In this document: positions 35,642-43,769 of the stretch, in pieces
Position numbering within the stretch: position 1 is the first letter of the stretch
Layout of the letters: each line of letters starts with the position of its first letter
Assembly: GCA_025060015.1 (NCBI GenBank)
Contig: JANXDB010000005.1
Coordinates: forward strand, 1 to 44,014
Source of the DNA: Caldimicrobium sp.
GTDB lineage: Bacteria > Desulfobacterota > Thermodesulfobacteria > Thermodesulfobacteriales > Thermodesulfobacteriaceae
DNA: 44,014 nucleotides
Direction of reading: 5' to 3'
Made by a program: the position numbers and the translations under genes
The notes under the pieces: generated by a model
Told to the model about the DNA's origin: nothing
Seen by the model: the letters and a program-made list of their open reading frames with translations, nothing else
Databases searched by the model: none

Positions 35642-35983
35642 ATGGAGGAAAGAGCAGATCTTCCCAAGCTTGAAAAGAAATTGGAAAAAATGACCATCAA
35701 AGAGTTGAGAGATATAGCAATTCAAATACCTGAAATAAGCGGTGTTCACGGTATGAACAAGGAGGAGCTGATTTCAGCCCTAAAAAAGGCCTATGGCATA
35801 AAGGAGGAGCCCAAAAGGGTTGGAGCCTCCGTTAGAGAGATTAAGGCTAAAGTGAAGAAATTCAAAGCCCTGGCTGAGGAGGCAAAGAAGAACAATGAGA
35901 TTAAAAAATACGAAAGATATAGAAAACTTGCCAGTGCTTTTAAAAAGAGAACCAGAAGACTTTCACAACCTTCAAAAGCTTGA
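35642..35983 (+). CDS. Small Rho_N (SAP-like) domain protein
   Basis: A basic 113-residue protein. Residues 17-52 match the N-terminal domain of Rho factor (KMTIKELRDIAIQIPEISGV then KEELISALKKAYGI), a small three-helix nucleic-acid-binding fold. The remainder is a Lys/Arg-rich helical region (KAKVKKFKALAEEAKKNNEI). It lacks the Rho ATPase. It likely binds DNA or RNA; its role is not known to me. A very strong AAGGAGGAGGAG precedes the ATG. Its stop lies just before the purC ATG. Confidence 0.8.
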   Translation: MEERADLPKLEKKLEKMTIKELRDIAIQIPEISGVHGMNKEELISALKKAYGIKEEPKRVGASVREIKAKVKKFKALAEEAKKNNEIKKYERYRKLASAFKKRTRRLSQPSKA

Positions 35984-35985
35984 AG

Positions 35986-36867
35986 ATGCTCTTTGAGTCC
36001 CACATCCCTGTTATCCCCCTACTGCATCGCGGAAAAGTAAGAGACATTTATGATTTAGGAGATAAACTTCTAATTGTAGCAACCGACAGGATATCTGCCT
36101 TTGACGTAGTTCTTCCAACACCCATTCCTGAAAAGGGAAAAGTTCTCACATTAATGACCCTTTTCTGGCTTGATTTTCTAAGTGACATAGTAGAACACCA
36201 TCTCATCACTGCAAATGTGGAGGAGTATCCTGAAAAGCTAAGTCCATACAGAGAAATCCTAAAAGAAAGAAGTATGATAGTCAAAAAGGCAAAGGTTTTG
36301 CCTATCGAATGCATCGTTAGAGGTTATATTGCGGGTTCCGCCTGGAAGGAATACAAAGAAAAAGGTAAAGTATGTGGCATAACCTTGCCATCTGGGCTTA
36401 GAGAAAGTGATAAATTCTCAGAGCCTCTCTTTACTCCATCAACGAAAGCCCAAATAGGGGGTCATGATGTGAATATAACCTTTGATGAGATGGTCAAAAT
36501 TGTTGGTGAACCATTAGCAGAAGAGATGAAAAGTCTTTCTCTAAAGCTTTACCAGAAGGCTAGCCTTCATGCCGAAAGCAAAGGTATAATAATTGCTGAT
36601 ACCAAATTTGAATTTGGCATTCACGAGGGAAAACTGATTTTAGTTGATGAGGTCTTAACTCCTGACTCCTCAAGATTCTGGCCGAAGGAGGAATACGCAC
36701 CAGGGAAACCTCAGAAGAGCTTTGATAAACAGTTCATCAGAGACTGGTTAAGGGAATCAGGCTGGGTAGAGAGTGATCCTCCACTAGAGATCCCACCGGA
36801 GATAGTTAGTCGAACAAGAGAGAAATACATAGAGGCTCTCAAAAGGCTTACTGGGAAATCCATATAA
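35986..36867 (+). CDS. purC: Phosphoribosylaminoimidazole-succinocarboxamide synthase
   Basis: SAICAR synthetase joins CAIR, the PurE product, to aspartate with ATP. RGKVRDIYDLGDKLLIVATD, RISAFDVVLPTPIPEKGKVL, ECIVRGYIAGSAWKEY and DEVLTPDSSRFWP are diagnostic. The form is the longer ~290-residue type. I use the ATG at 35986, 2 nt after the upstream TGA; an alternative TTG at 35980 overlaps that stop. It stands apart from purK, purE and purD, so purine genes are scattered in this genome. Confidence 0.97.
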   Translation: MLFESHIPVIPLLHRGKVRDIYDLGDKLLIVATDRISAFDVVLPTPIPEKGKVLTLMTLFWLDFLSDIVEHHLITANVEEYPEKLSPYREILKERSMIVKKAKVLPIECIVRGYIAGSAWKEYKEKGKVCGITLPSGLRESDKFSEPLFTPSTKAQIGGHDVNITFDEMVKIVGEPLAEEMKSLSLKLYQKASLHAESKGIIIADTKFEFGIHEGKLILVDEVLTPDSSRFWPKEEYAPGKPQKSFDKQFIRDWLRESGWVESDPPLEIPPEIVSRTREKYIEALKRLTGKSI

Positions 36868-36868
36868 A

Positions 36869-37801
36869 GTGAAGAATCTCACCTTTGAGTTTACCCCACT
36901 CGATCTATCAACTATTAATCTCTCCAAAAGAGACTTTCTTTTTTCTTTTCCTGAGAGGAGTTTTACCCTTCTAAGGAGCATTGAAAAAGTAGGAATCCTT
37001 GAGCCACCTATTCTCTATCCCTCTCCCGAGGGATACCTCATCGTTTGTGGAGAAGGCAGGGTTAAAGCCTCTTTACACTTGGGCTGGGATATCATTCCTG
37101 CCCTGGTGTTAAAGCCAAAACTATCTAACAAAGACCTCTTAATGATTGCTCTTGAAAGTAATCTATGGAGGGGGCTAAACTTGGTTGAGAAGGCACATTT
37201 TATTCATAAAGCTAAGCCCCTCTTTCCGGAGGAGGAGCTCTTTGATATCCTTGAGAGATTAGGTTTTTCTAAACATCCAAAGTGGTTATTTTTTCTAGAA
37301 AAAGTCATTGGCCTTGAAGAGACCCTTTGGAAACTCATTGCCGAAGAGAAGTTAAATCCCAAGATCGTTGAAGACTTAAGCAAGCTCAGCCCTGTTGGTA
37401 GAGAGGAGTTTGTCTTTCTTCTTCAGAGGGCTTCACTTTCCTATAGTGAACAAAGAGAGGTTCTACAGATACTCACCGATAATAAAAAATGCAAGCCCTC
37501 TGATAGGCTTATATCTGAGGAATTAAAGGAAATCCTTGCCGAGGAGGATTTTAATTTGAGAAGAAAAAAATTATTTGATCATTTAGAAAAGCTGAAATTT
37601 CCCAATTTTTATCCTTACAAAGAAAAAATCAGAGATTCCATATCCTATTTCAAGAGCCATGGTGTTGCCATAAAGTTTAGTCCCTATCTTGAAAAAAGAG
37701 AGATAACCTTTAACTTTAAAGCAACCGAGGAGAGTGAATTGAAAAATATTCTTGATTTTCTCAGAAATGAAGGTAATAGAGCTTTTAGAGTTTTTGAATA
37801 G
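36869..37801 (+). CDS. ParB/RepB/Spo0J-like protein without a ParA partner
   Basis: A 310-residue protein. The ParB N-terminal nuclease/CTP-binding fold covers about residues 8-115: SIEKVGILEPPILYPSPEGY, then the box II equivalent GEGRVKASLHLGW (canonical GERRxRA, with one Arg kept) and ESNLWRGLNLVEKA. A region resembling the ParB HTH follows (FDILERLGFSKHPKWLFFL). The C-terminal third is not recognised. There is no parA or parS-like cluster nearby, so chromosome segregation is not implied. The start is GTG, 1 nt after purC. It overlaps the Fe-S gene by 35 bp. Confidence 0.8.
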   Translation: MKNLTFEFTPLDLSTINLSKRDFLFSFPERSFTLLRSIEKVGILEPPILYPSPEGYLIVCGEGRVKASLHLGWDIIPALVLKPKLSNKDLLMIALESNLWRGLNLVEKAHFIHKAKPLFPEEELFDILERLGFSKHPKWLFFLEKVIGLEETLWKLIAEEKLNPKIVEDLSKLSPVGREEFVFLLQRASLSYSEQREVLQILTDNKKCKPSDRLISEELKEILAEEDFNLRRKKLFDHLEKLKFPNFYPYKEKIRDSISYFKSHGVAIKFSPYLEKREITFNFKATEESELKNILDFLRNEGNRAFRVFE

Positions 37802-38306
37802 AGAAGAGAAAGAAATCATCTTAGAACAGGCCTTCTGTCACAAGCCAAAGGGTTGTTTTAAAGCTAAGTTGATAACACCCACAGACCTATCCCCTTTGTT
37901 TCCCTATATTAGAAGCCGAACAAAAGTTCTATTTTTCAAGCCAGAGGAGATCTTAGAGTTCAAGTGGCAAAACCAAGGCACATTTTACAGAGTTCTGTTG
38001 GATAGGAACTCCATAACCTGGGGAATTGTGAGCGGATATGAAGAAGCTATGAATGTATGGAAAAATCTATCACTCTTCTTAAAAGAGACTCTTCTCAACA
38101 TAGACCAAATTGAGCCAAATTCTCAACCTGTGAAAAGGGCTACTGCCCTTGAGATATACAAGTGGCTTCCTAAGACCAATTGTAGGGATTGTGGGGAAAA
38201 CAGTTGTCTTGCCTTTGCTGCCAAAATGTCTATTGGTGAGGCAGACCTCTCAGATTGTCCCCATCTTAAAGATCAAGATTTAAAGACTCTGGAAAAATTA
38301 GTTTAG
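37767..38306 (+). CDS. Fes-type 4Fe-4S domain protein with unrecognised N-terminal domain
   Basis: A 179-residue protein. The C-terminal ~45 residues carry the Fes (PF04060-type) motif ALEIYKWLPKTNCRDCGENS with cysteines spaced C-x2-C-x4-C-x16-C, as in RnfB and the corrinoid Fe-S protein, so a [4Fe-4S] cluster is expected. The N-terminal 130 residues have an extra Cys pair (FCHKPKGCF) and match nothing I know. No transmembrane segment is visible. The ATG at 37767 lies inside the ParB-like gene; I reject the TTG at 37752. It overlaps the convergent holA by 9 bp. Confidence 0.82.
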   Translation: MKVIELLEFLNREEKEIILEQAFCHKPKGCFKAKLITPTDLSPLFPYIRSRTKVLFFKPEEILEFKWQNQGTFYRVLLDRNSITWGIVSGYEEAMNVWKNLSLFLKETLLNIDQIEPNSQPVKRATALEIYKWLPKTNCRDCGENSCLAFAAKMSIGEADLSDCPHLKDQDLKTLEKLV

Positions 38307-39386
38307 ATTAGCTCTCTTTACAGATCTCCAGAGGTTAAAAACAAAGTTTTGAAAAACCTTGTAAGGTGATTTAAAATCCTTTTTTAGCTCAAGCTCTGCC
38401 TCATACAGAAGGTAAAAGGGAATATCCAAGTTTGATATTCTTTTCAGCAGTTCTTTAGCATTGTATAATGCATAGGGATGCATTTCAATTAAGGTTTTAG
38501 GAATTTCCTTTAAAGGGTCCTCTTTAATGGTCTGCCAAACTTTGGTAAAGGAGCTGTAGTTCACTTCTTTTGCCAATTGGGGATTCTCCTGTAAAAACTC
38601 CTGAAGAATCCTCAACCTTTTGAAGTACCGATATAGGTATGCTAAGATTTCAGAAGGATCTCTTTTATTATCAAGCAAAGCATGAAAAAATTTGAGTATT
38701 TTCTCTGGATCCTCTTTGAAGAGGAGATCTCCTAACAAATATAGAGCTCTATCTTCCCTGGGAACAGTTATTTCAAAGATTTTATTTTCTGTTATGGTCT
38801 TTTCACCCATGCAGTATAACAGTAGCTTTTCCAACTCGTTCTTAAAGTGGTGATAATCTTCTCCAACAAGGCTTAAAAAGAGGGATGCCGTCTTTTTCTC
38901 CATCGATAGATTAGCATCTTTAAGAGCCATCCAGAGTTCACTCTCAAAGAGATCCTCTCTCTTTTTCGTGGAAAAGGGAATTATCGCGCCCTTCTCTAAG
39001 GCGAACTTATAGAGAGGACTTCTTTCTTCTATCTTCTCTGTTAGTATAAACCACGTGAAGAAATTCTTCTCCTCCCTAAAGGGTTTAATAATTTCCTCAA
39101 CCTTTGAGTCAGGTATTTCTTCTCCGCCGATTATCACATATACCTTGCGCGTGCCAAAGAGTCCCTCTTGAAATCCCCGTGTCCTAAGGAAGTCTCTCTT
39201 TTGCTCCTGATCCCTAAGATCAAACAGTTCAAAGGGGGAACCTTTTTCTAAGAGGACACTGTACATCTCTTTTGCCTTATCAAGAGTAATCTCTGGAGGT
39301 CCTATGTAAAGATAAACTGGGGCAACACGATTTTGTTTTGCTAAATCAAGGAGTTTCCCCATTTGCAAGGGTGTAAAAACAGGCAT
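38298..39386 (-). CDS. holA: DNA polymerase III delta subunit
   Basis: A clamp-loader subunit that opens the beta clamp. The 362-residue protein shows the weakly conserved HolA pattern: VYLYIGPPEITLDKA at the N-terminus, LFGTRKVYVI, the segment SLFLSLVGEDYHHFKNELEK and, in domain III, RDPSEILAYLYRYFKRLRIL. The Walker A motif is degenerate, as expected for delta. It starts 8 nt after the tyrS stop and ends the minus-strand hem/tyrS unit. Confidence 0.88.
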   Translation of the reverse strand: MPVFTPLQMGKLLDLAKQNRVAPVYLYIGPPEITLDKAKEMYSVLLEKGSPFELFDLRDQEQKRDFLRTRGFQEGLFGTRKVYVIIGGEEIPDSKVEEIIKPFREEKNFFTWFILTEKIEERSPLYKFALEKGAIIPFSTKKREDLFESELWMALKDANLSMEKKTASLFLSLVGEDYHHFKNELEKLLLYCMGEKTITENKIFEITVPREDRALYLLGDLLFKEDPEKILKFFHALLDNKRDPSEILAYLYRYFKRLRILQEFLQENPQLAKEVNYSSFTKVWQTIKEDPLKEIPKTLIEMHPYALYNAKELLKRISNLDIPFYLLYEAELELKKDFKSPYKVFQNFVFNLWRSVKRANLN

Positions 39387-39394
39387 GCTAAAAT

Positions 39395-40603
39395 TTACTT
39401 CACAACTATTTTAATAAATCTCTTTTTACCTAATTTAAAGATATGTTCTCCTGGGCTTAGTTCAATCTCCTCTTTTTCTACGGTCACCTTATTTAGGTCA
39501 ATGGCTCGTTGATTGATAAGCCTCTTAACTTCAGAGCTTGACTTAAAGAGACCCAATTCTTTAAAAAGCTTTGGTAGATAAACCTTTCCAGAGGATGTCT
39601 CGTAGGTTTCTATCTCCGAGGGAAGTTCCCTTCTGCTAAAGACCCTTTCAAACTCCTCTTGAGCCCTTTTAGCCTCCTCTGGGGAGTGAAATTGTGAAAC
39701 TATTGAAAGGGCAAGTCTTTTTTTGATCTCCATGGGATGGTATCTTCCACTTATGGTGTTTTCCTGCAAATCCTCTATTTCCTCTAAAGGCAAATCAGTA
39801 AGTAGTTGATAGTATTTCCACATCAGACTATCAGGGATGCTCATCAGTTTTCCAAACATCTCCTGTGGATGATCCATTATGCCAACATAGTTGCCTAAGC
39901 TCTTGCTCATTTTTTGTATGCCATCCAGACCTTCCAGTAGAGGCGTTGTTATGATTACCTGAGGTTCCTGTCCGTATTCTCTCTGTATGTCTCTACCTAT
40001 GAGAAGATTGAAAAGCTGATCAGTTCCTCCAAGCTCCACATCAGCCTGAAGAGCAACGGAGTCATAGGCTTGAAAAAGGGGATAAATCAGTTCGTGAATA
40101 GAGATGGGTATTCCGCCCTCATACCTTTTTTTGAAGTCTTCTCTTTCTAAGATCCTTGCCAGGGTATATTTAGCACAGAGTCTAATTATGTCCTCGGCTT
40201 TCATTTGGGAAAACCAAGAGCTGTTGAATACCACCTTGGTTTTCTGAGGGTCAAGGATCTTGAATACCTGAGCTTCATAAGTCTTTGCGTTTTCTAAAAC
40301 TTGCTCTTTTGTGAGAGCCGGTCTAGTTTCAGATCTTCCAGTGGGGTCACCAATAAGGGCAGTGAAGTCTCCAATAAGAAAATAAACCTCATGCCCTAAG
40401 TCCTGAAAGTGTTTGAGTTTGCGCAAAAGGACAGTGTGTCCTAAGTGAAGATCAGGGGCTGTGGGATCAAATCCAGCCTTTATTCTCAAGGGTTTTTTTT
40501 CTCGCAGAGATCTCTCGAGTTTCTTTATTAATTCCTCCTCCTCAATTAGATCTACTATACCTCGCTTTATGACTGTAAGAGCTCTCCTAACTTCCTCTTT
40601 CAT
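39395..40603 (-). CDS. tyrS: Tyrosyl-tRNA synthetase
   Basis: A class I synthetase charging tRNA-Tyr, 402 residues. [19 protein letters not shown] is the HIGH region, and [10 protein letters not shown] the KMSKS loop. A C-terminal S4-like domain is present ([19 protein letters not shown]). The ATG at 40603 and the GTG at 40606 are both compatible with the AGGAG upstream (9 or 6 nt). The GTG would overlap the cobA-hemD stop by one base. Either way the genes are coupled. Confidence 0.97.
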   Translation of the reverse strand: MKEEVRRALTVIKRGIVDLIEEEELIKKLERSLREKKPLRIKAGFDPTAPDLHLGHTVLLRKLKHFQDLGHEVYFLIGDFTALIGDPTGRSETRPALTKEQVLENAKTYEAQVFKILDPQKTKVVFNSSWFSQMKAEDIIRLCAKYTLARILEREDFKKRYEGGIPISIHELIYPLFQAYDSVALQADVELGGTDQLFNLLIGRDIQREYGQEPQVIITTPLLEGLDGIQKMSKSLGNYVGIMDHPQEMFGKLMSIPDSLMWKYYQLLTDLPLEEIEDLQENTISGRYHPMEIKKRLALSIVSQFHSPEEAKRAQEEFERVFSRRELPSEIETYETSSGKVYLPKLFKELGLFKSSSEVKRLINQRAIDLNKVTVEKEEIELSPGEHIFKLGKKRFIKIVVK

Positions 40604-40605
40604 CA

Positions 40606-42126
40606 CTACACACTCCTAAAGTAAAATTCTCGAATGGCATCAATTAAACCAGGTATAGTAAAAACCTTGGCCTCGATCTGAGGTTTGTATCCAAAGTTCA
40701 TCAATGTTTGAGAGGTGATGGGACCAATGGAGGCAAGAACTACATCCTTTGGTAAAGTTAAGCCTTCAATCTCTAAGAGTTTAAAAAAATTCTCTACAGT
40801 TGATGAGCTGGTAAAGGTGATGATATCAATTGCAGAGGAAAAGGCCTTTTTCAGCAGTTCTGAGGAAGTTTGAGGTAGAACGGTTTCATATATTGGAAGG
40901 ATTTCAACTTCTGCGCCCTTTGCCTTTAGGGCTTGAGGTAAAACCTCCCGTGCAACAAGGGCCCTAACAAGTAAAACTCTTTTATCCCTTAAATCAAAAT
41001 CTTGAAAGGCCTTTGCCAAACCCTCTTGTGTGAATTCCTCCTTAGGTATCAAATCAGGTTTTATTCCCCTTTCAAGTAACGCCTTTTCAGTGGCAGGTCC
41101 TATAACAGCAATACTGACGTTTCCAAGTGCTCTAACATCAAGGTTAAATTTGAAAAGGGCCTCAAAAAAATACTTAACTCCATTTTCAGAGGTAAAGACC
41201 AACCAGTGATATCTCTTTAGATTTTTTAAGGTAACTTCGTAGGTAGAATTCCAAAGAGGCTTAACCTCAATGGTAGGCATCTCGATGACTTTAGCCCCTA
41301 ACTCAAGTAGCCCCTCCCTTAGCTTACTTGCCTGTTCTCTCGTTCTGGTGATGAGGATAGTTTTTCCAAAGAGAGGTTTTCTCTCAAACCAGTTAAATTT
41401 ATCTCTTAAATTTACTACCTCGCCAACTATAATTATAGCTGGTGCTTTAATTCCAGCCTCTTTCACCTTACTAACTATTTCCTGTAGAGTGCCTTTGACA
41501 GTTTTTTGAAGGGGTGTTGTGCCCCATTGAATAACAGCACAGGGAGTATCAGGAGATTTTCCCTCTTTAAGAAGGTTATCCACAATAGATGGTAGATTCT
41601 TGACACCCATGAGAAAAACCAGGGTTCCAATCTTTGATAGGGCAGAAAAATTGACTCTACTCTCTTCCTTATCCTCAGCTTCATGGCCAGTAATGATAGC
41701 CAAGGTGGAGGTATAATTTCTGTGAGTCACGGGAATACCTGCATAGGCTGGCACTGCGATAGCTGACGTAATCCCTGGCACCACTTCAAAGGGGATATCT
41801 TCCTTTATCAACTCTTCGATCTCCTCTCCACCTCTGCCGAAGAGAAAGGGATCACCTCCCTTCAATCTAACCACCAATTTGCCCTCTTTTGCCTTAGAAA
41901 CCAGAAGCTTATTGATCTCTTCTTGTGGTAATGTGTGGTCTCCTCCTTTTTTTCCAACAAATATAAGCTCGCAATCAGAAGAACAAAATTTAAGAAGCTC
42001 AGGATTAGCCAAATAGTCATACACTAAAACCTGGGCCCTTTCCAAAAGGGCTTTCCCTTTCAAAGTGAAGAGCCCAGGATCCCCAGGCCCAGCTCCCACT
42101 AAATAAACTTTTCCAACTTTACTCAT
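40606..42126 (-). CDS. cobA-hemD: Fused uroporphyrinogen-III C-methyltransferase / uroporphyrinogen-III synthase (CobA-HemD)
   Basis: A bifunctional tetrapyrrole enzyme, 506 residues. Residues 1-245 are the SUMT domain ([58 protein letters not shown]), which methylates uroporphyrinogen III to precorrin-2. Residues about 250-506 are HemD ([46 protein letters not shown]), which closes the ring. The product is channelled to siroheme, cobalamin or heme via siroheme. The fusion is common in anaerobes. The start is 4 nt after the hemC stop, with AAGG 7 nt upstream of the ATG. Confidence 0.96.
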   Translation of the reverse strand: MSKVGKVYLVGAGPGDPGLFTLKGKALLERAQVLVYDYLANPELLKFCSSDCELIFVGKKGGDHTLPQEEINKLLVSKAKEGKLVVRLKGGDPFLFGRGGEEIEELIKEDIPFEVVPGITSAIAVPAYAGIPVTHRNYTSTLAIITGHEAEDKEESRVNFSALSKIGTLVFLMGVKNLPSIVDNLLKEGKSPDTPCAVIQWGTTPLQKTVKGTLQEIVSKVKEAGIKAPAIIIVGEVVNLRDKFNWFERKPLFGKTILITRTREQASKLREGLLELGAKVIEMPTIEVKPLWNSTYEVTLKNLKRYHWLVFTSENGVKYFFEALFKFNLDVRALGNVSIAVIGPATEKALLERGIKPDLIPKEEFTQEGLAKAFQDFDLRDKRVLLVRALVAREVLPQALKAKGAEVEILPIYETVLPQTSSELLKKAFSSAIDIITFTSSSTVENFFKLLEIEGLTLPKDVVLASIGPITSQTLMNFGYKPQIEAKVFTIPGLIDAIREFYFRSV

Positions 42127-42130
42127 AGAC

Positions 42131-43045
42131 TTACCTTCCGTATAGGGAATCTAAAATGGTTTTACCACCCCGTGAGAGAAGAATGTTAGCAAGTTTTTCC
42201 CCAAGGGCCTCTGCTTCCTTAGGTTCTCCCACTAAAGTTTCTCGATAAAAGGTCTCTCCATTCAGGTCACTGATAAACCCAGTTATGGTTAATTTACTCT
42301 CACTAAGAAAGGCATGAGCCCCCAGAGGTACTTGACAACCCCCCTCCAAAACTCTGAGAAAAGCTCTTTCTGCTGCCACTGCCAAAGCAGTCTCCTCTGA
42401 ATGAAGGGCTTTAAGTAATTTTATTGTGTGGTGATCATCTTTCCTTGTCTCTATACCAAGAGCCCCCTGTCCTACTGCAGGGATCATTTCATTAAAGTCA
42501 AACCTCTTGTATGGTATCTTTATTCCTAATCTATTTAACCCAGCTTCAGCTAAAATTATACCCTCGAAAAAACCCTCTTCCCATTTTCTTAATCGGGTGT
42601 CCACATTACCCCTAAGAGGCAGTACCTCCACATCTGGCCTCAATCTCTTTATCTGTGATGACCTTCTGAGACTACTGGTTCCAACTCTAGCACCTTTGGG
42701 TAAGTCTCTTAAGCTCTTATAGTGGGATATCCAGACATCCATAGCAGACTCTCTTGGTGGAATAACTGCTATTTCCAAACCATCAGGAACTTGAGAGGGG
42801 ACATCCTTCATGCTGTGCACAGCAAAGTCTACCTCTTCTCTAAAAAGGGCTTCCTCTATTTCCTTGACGAAAAGGCCTTTACCTCCTATTTTACTTAGTG
42901 GTGAGTCTAAGATTTTATCACCAGTGGTTTTAATTATGACCTTTTCAACTTTTAAGTCAGGGTAGTGCCCCATGAGCTTTGAGATAACCCAGTCTGTTTG
43001 AGTTAAAGCAAGTTTACTTCCTCTGGTGCCAACTCGAAGAACCAA
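42131..43045 (-). CDS. hemC: Hydroxymethylbilane synthase (porphobilinogen deaminase)
   Basis: It joins four porphobilinogen units into hydroxymethylbilane, the HemD substrate. LRVGTRGSKLALTQTDWV, AVHSMKDVPSQVPDGLEIAV and VGTSSLRRSSQIKRLRPD are diagnostic. The dipyrromethane cofactor attaches at C237 in LEGGCQVPLGAHA. The length of 304 is normal. The start codon is TTG at 43045 with GGAG 7 nt upstream; no ATG is available. It lies between the FmdB gene and cobA-hemD. Confidence 0.97.
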   Translation of the reverse strand: MVLRVGTRGSKLALTQTDWVISKLMGHYPDLKVEKVIIKTTGDKILDSPLSKIGGKGLFVKEIEEALFREEVDFAVHSMKDVPSQVPDGLEIAVIPPRESAMDVWISHYKSLRDLPKGARVGTSSLRRSSQIKRLRPDVEVLPLRGNVDTRLRKWEEGFFEGIILAEAGLNRLGIKIPYKRFDFNEMIPAVGQGALGIETRKDDHHTIKLLKALHSEETALAVAAERAFLRVLEGGCQVPLGAHAFLSESKLTITGFISDLNGETFYRETLVGEPKEAEALGEKLANILLSRGGKTILDSLYGR

Positions 43046-43065
43046 AAGATATCTCCGTAGAGTGC

Positions 43066-43284
43066 TTATTTACAGCTACTGCAAGAACCACTGCTACAGG
43101 AACTACAGGCTGAACCTGAGGCACTGACGAATTTACCACCGGACTTGAAAGCTACCTGGGACATCAATTTGCTGATCTGAGAGCTTTTACATCTTTTGCA
43201 TTTAACACCTTGACAATTACTTCCTAAGACTAGTTCCTCAAAGACCTCACCACAGTCTTTACATTGAAACTCATATATGGGCAT
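43066..43284 (-). CDS. FmdB family zinc-ribbon protein
   Basis: A 72-residue FmdB/CxxC_CxxC regulatory-family protein. The zinc ribbon is MPIYEFQCKDCGEVFEELV followed by GVKCKRCKSSQI, a CxxC...CxxC pair. The C-terminus is a Ser/Cys-rich tail with five more cysteines (SACSSCSSGSCSSCK). FmdB was named from formamidase operons; in general the role of these proteins is unclear. GGAGG lies 9 nt before the ATG and a promoter is predicted upstream, so it leads the hemC-cobA/hemD-tyrS-holA unit. Confidence 0.9.
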   Translation of the reverse strand: MPIYEFQCKDCGEVFEELVLGSNCQGVKCKRCKSSQISKLMSQVAFKSGGKFVSASGSACSSCSSGSCSSCK

Positions 43285-43321
43285 CTTTTGATTACCTCCA
43301 TTTTAGTTGATTTAAAAAAGA

Positions 43322-43350
43322 AAAATACTACTTTTTAACCTTTCCGTCAA
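43322..43350 (-). promoter_or_regulatory. Probable promoter of the fmdB-hemC-cobA/hemD-tyrS-holA unit
   Basis: On the minus strand TTGACG (43350-43345), 17 nt, TATTTT (43327-43322). The predicted start near 43315 gives a ~30-nt leader with GGAGG before the ATG at 43284. Confidence 0.6.
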
Positions 43351-43449
43351 GGGCTCTTGTATGAGTCCATAGGATTTTAGACTGAGGGGAATTCTCGTTA
43401 AATTTATAACAAATCTACTCCAAAGGAGAGAGATTTCCAAGCCCAAAAC

Positions 43450-43654
43450 TTACTCCAAAAGTCCCTCCCACTCCTGCTCGATGGTAGCTTTACAGATACC
43501 AAAAGCTTCAACTGTGGCTTCTGTGCCAAAGGAGTTCTGAAATTCGATGACCTTTAGTTTAAAGGCCACTTCTTTTCTTTGGAATGCATTTTTTAATTGC
43601 TTCAAGTCTTTGTGGCATTCTTAAGTCTTTGTTAGGAGCATGAAGATTCCACAC
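43450..43654 (-). pseudogene. Decayed transposase fragment (N-terminal HTH of an IS481/IS3-like DDE element)
   Basis: A stop-to-stop frame (43620-43450) without a start codon reads KQLKNAFQRKEVAFKLKVIE then FGTEATVEAFGICKATIEQE, the usual helix-turn-helix start of integrase-core transposases (KVIEF...G...AT..AFG.S..T). The part just upstream is in another frame (VWNLHAPNKDL, from 43654), so a frameshift near 43615-43625 separates them. The DDE catalytic domain is missing. Together with the flanking 43285-43449 and 43655-43769, where I see no gene, this is scar tissue next to an Rpn gene. Confidence 0.6.
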
Positions 43655-43769
43655 CTACCTCGTTTCTCCTTTTTCTCTAAGAGTCCTGCTTAAGATTGAT
43701 TTAAGGCTTTTTATAAAGGGATGAAGAGAACCCTTTGTTTAAAGGATTAATTGGAGGATGTTTTTTTAA

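Noticed and set aside
43732-43745. CCTTT-GTTT-AAAGG hairpin as terminator of the Rpn gene
   Set aside because: Only 5 bp, AT-rich, and no T-run follows on either strand.
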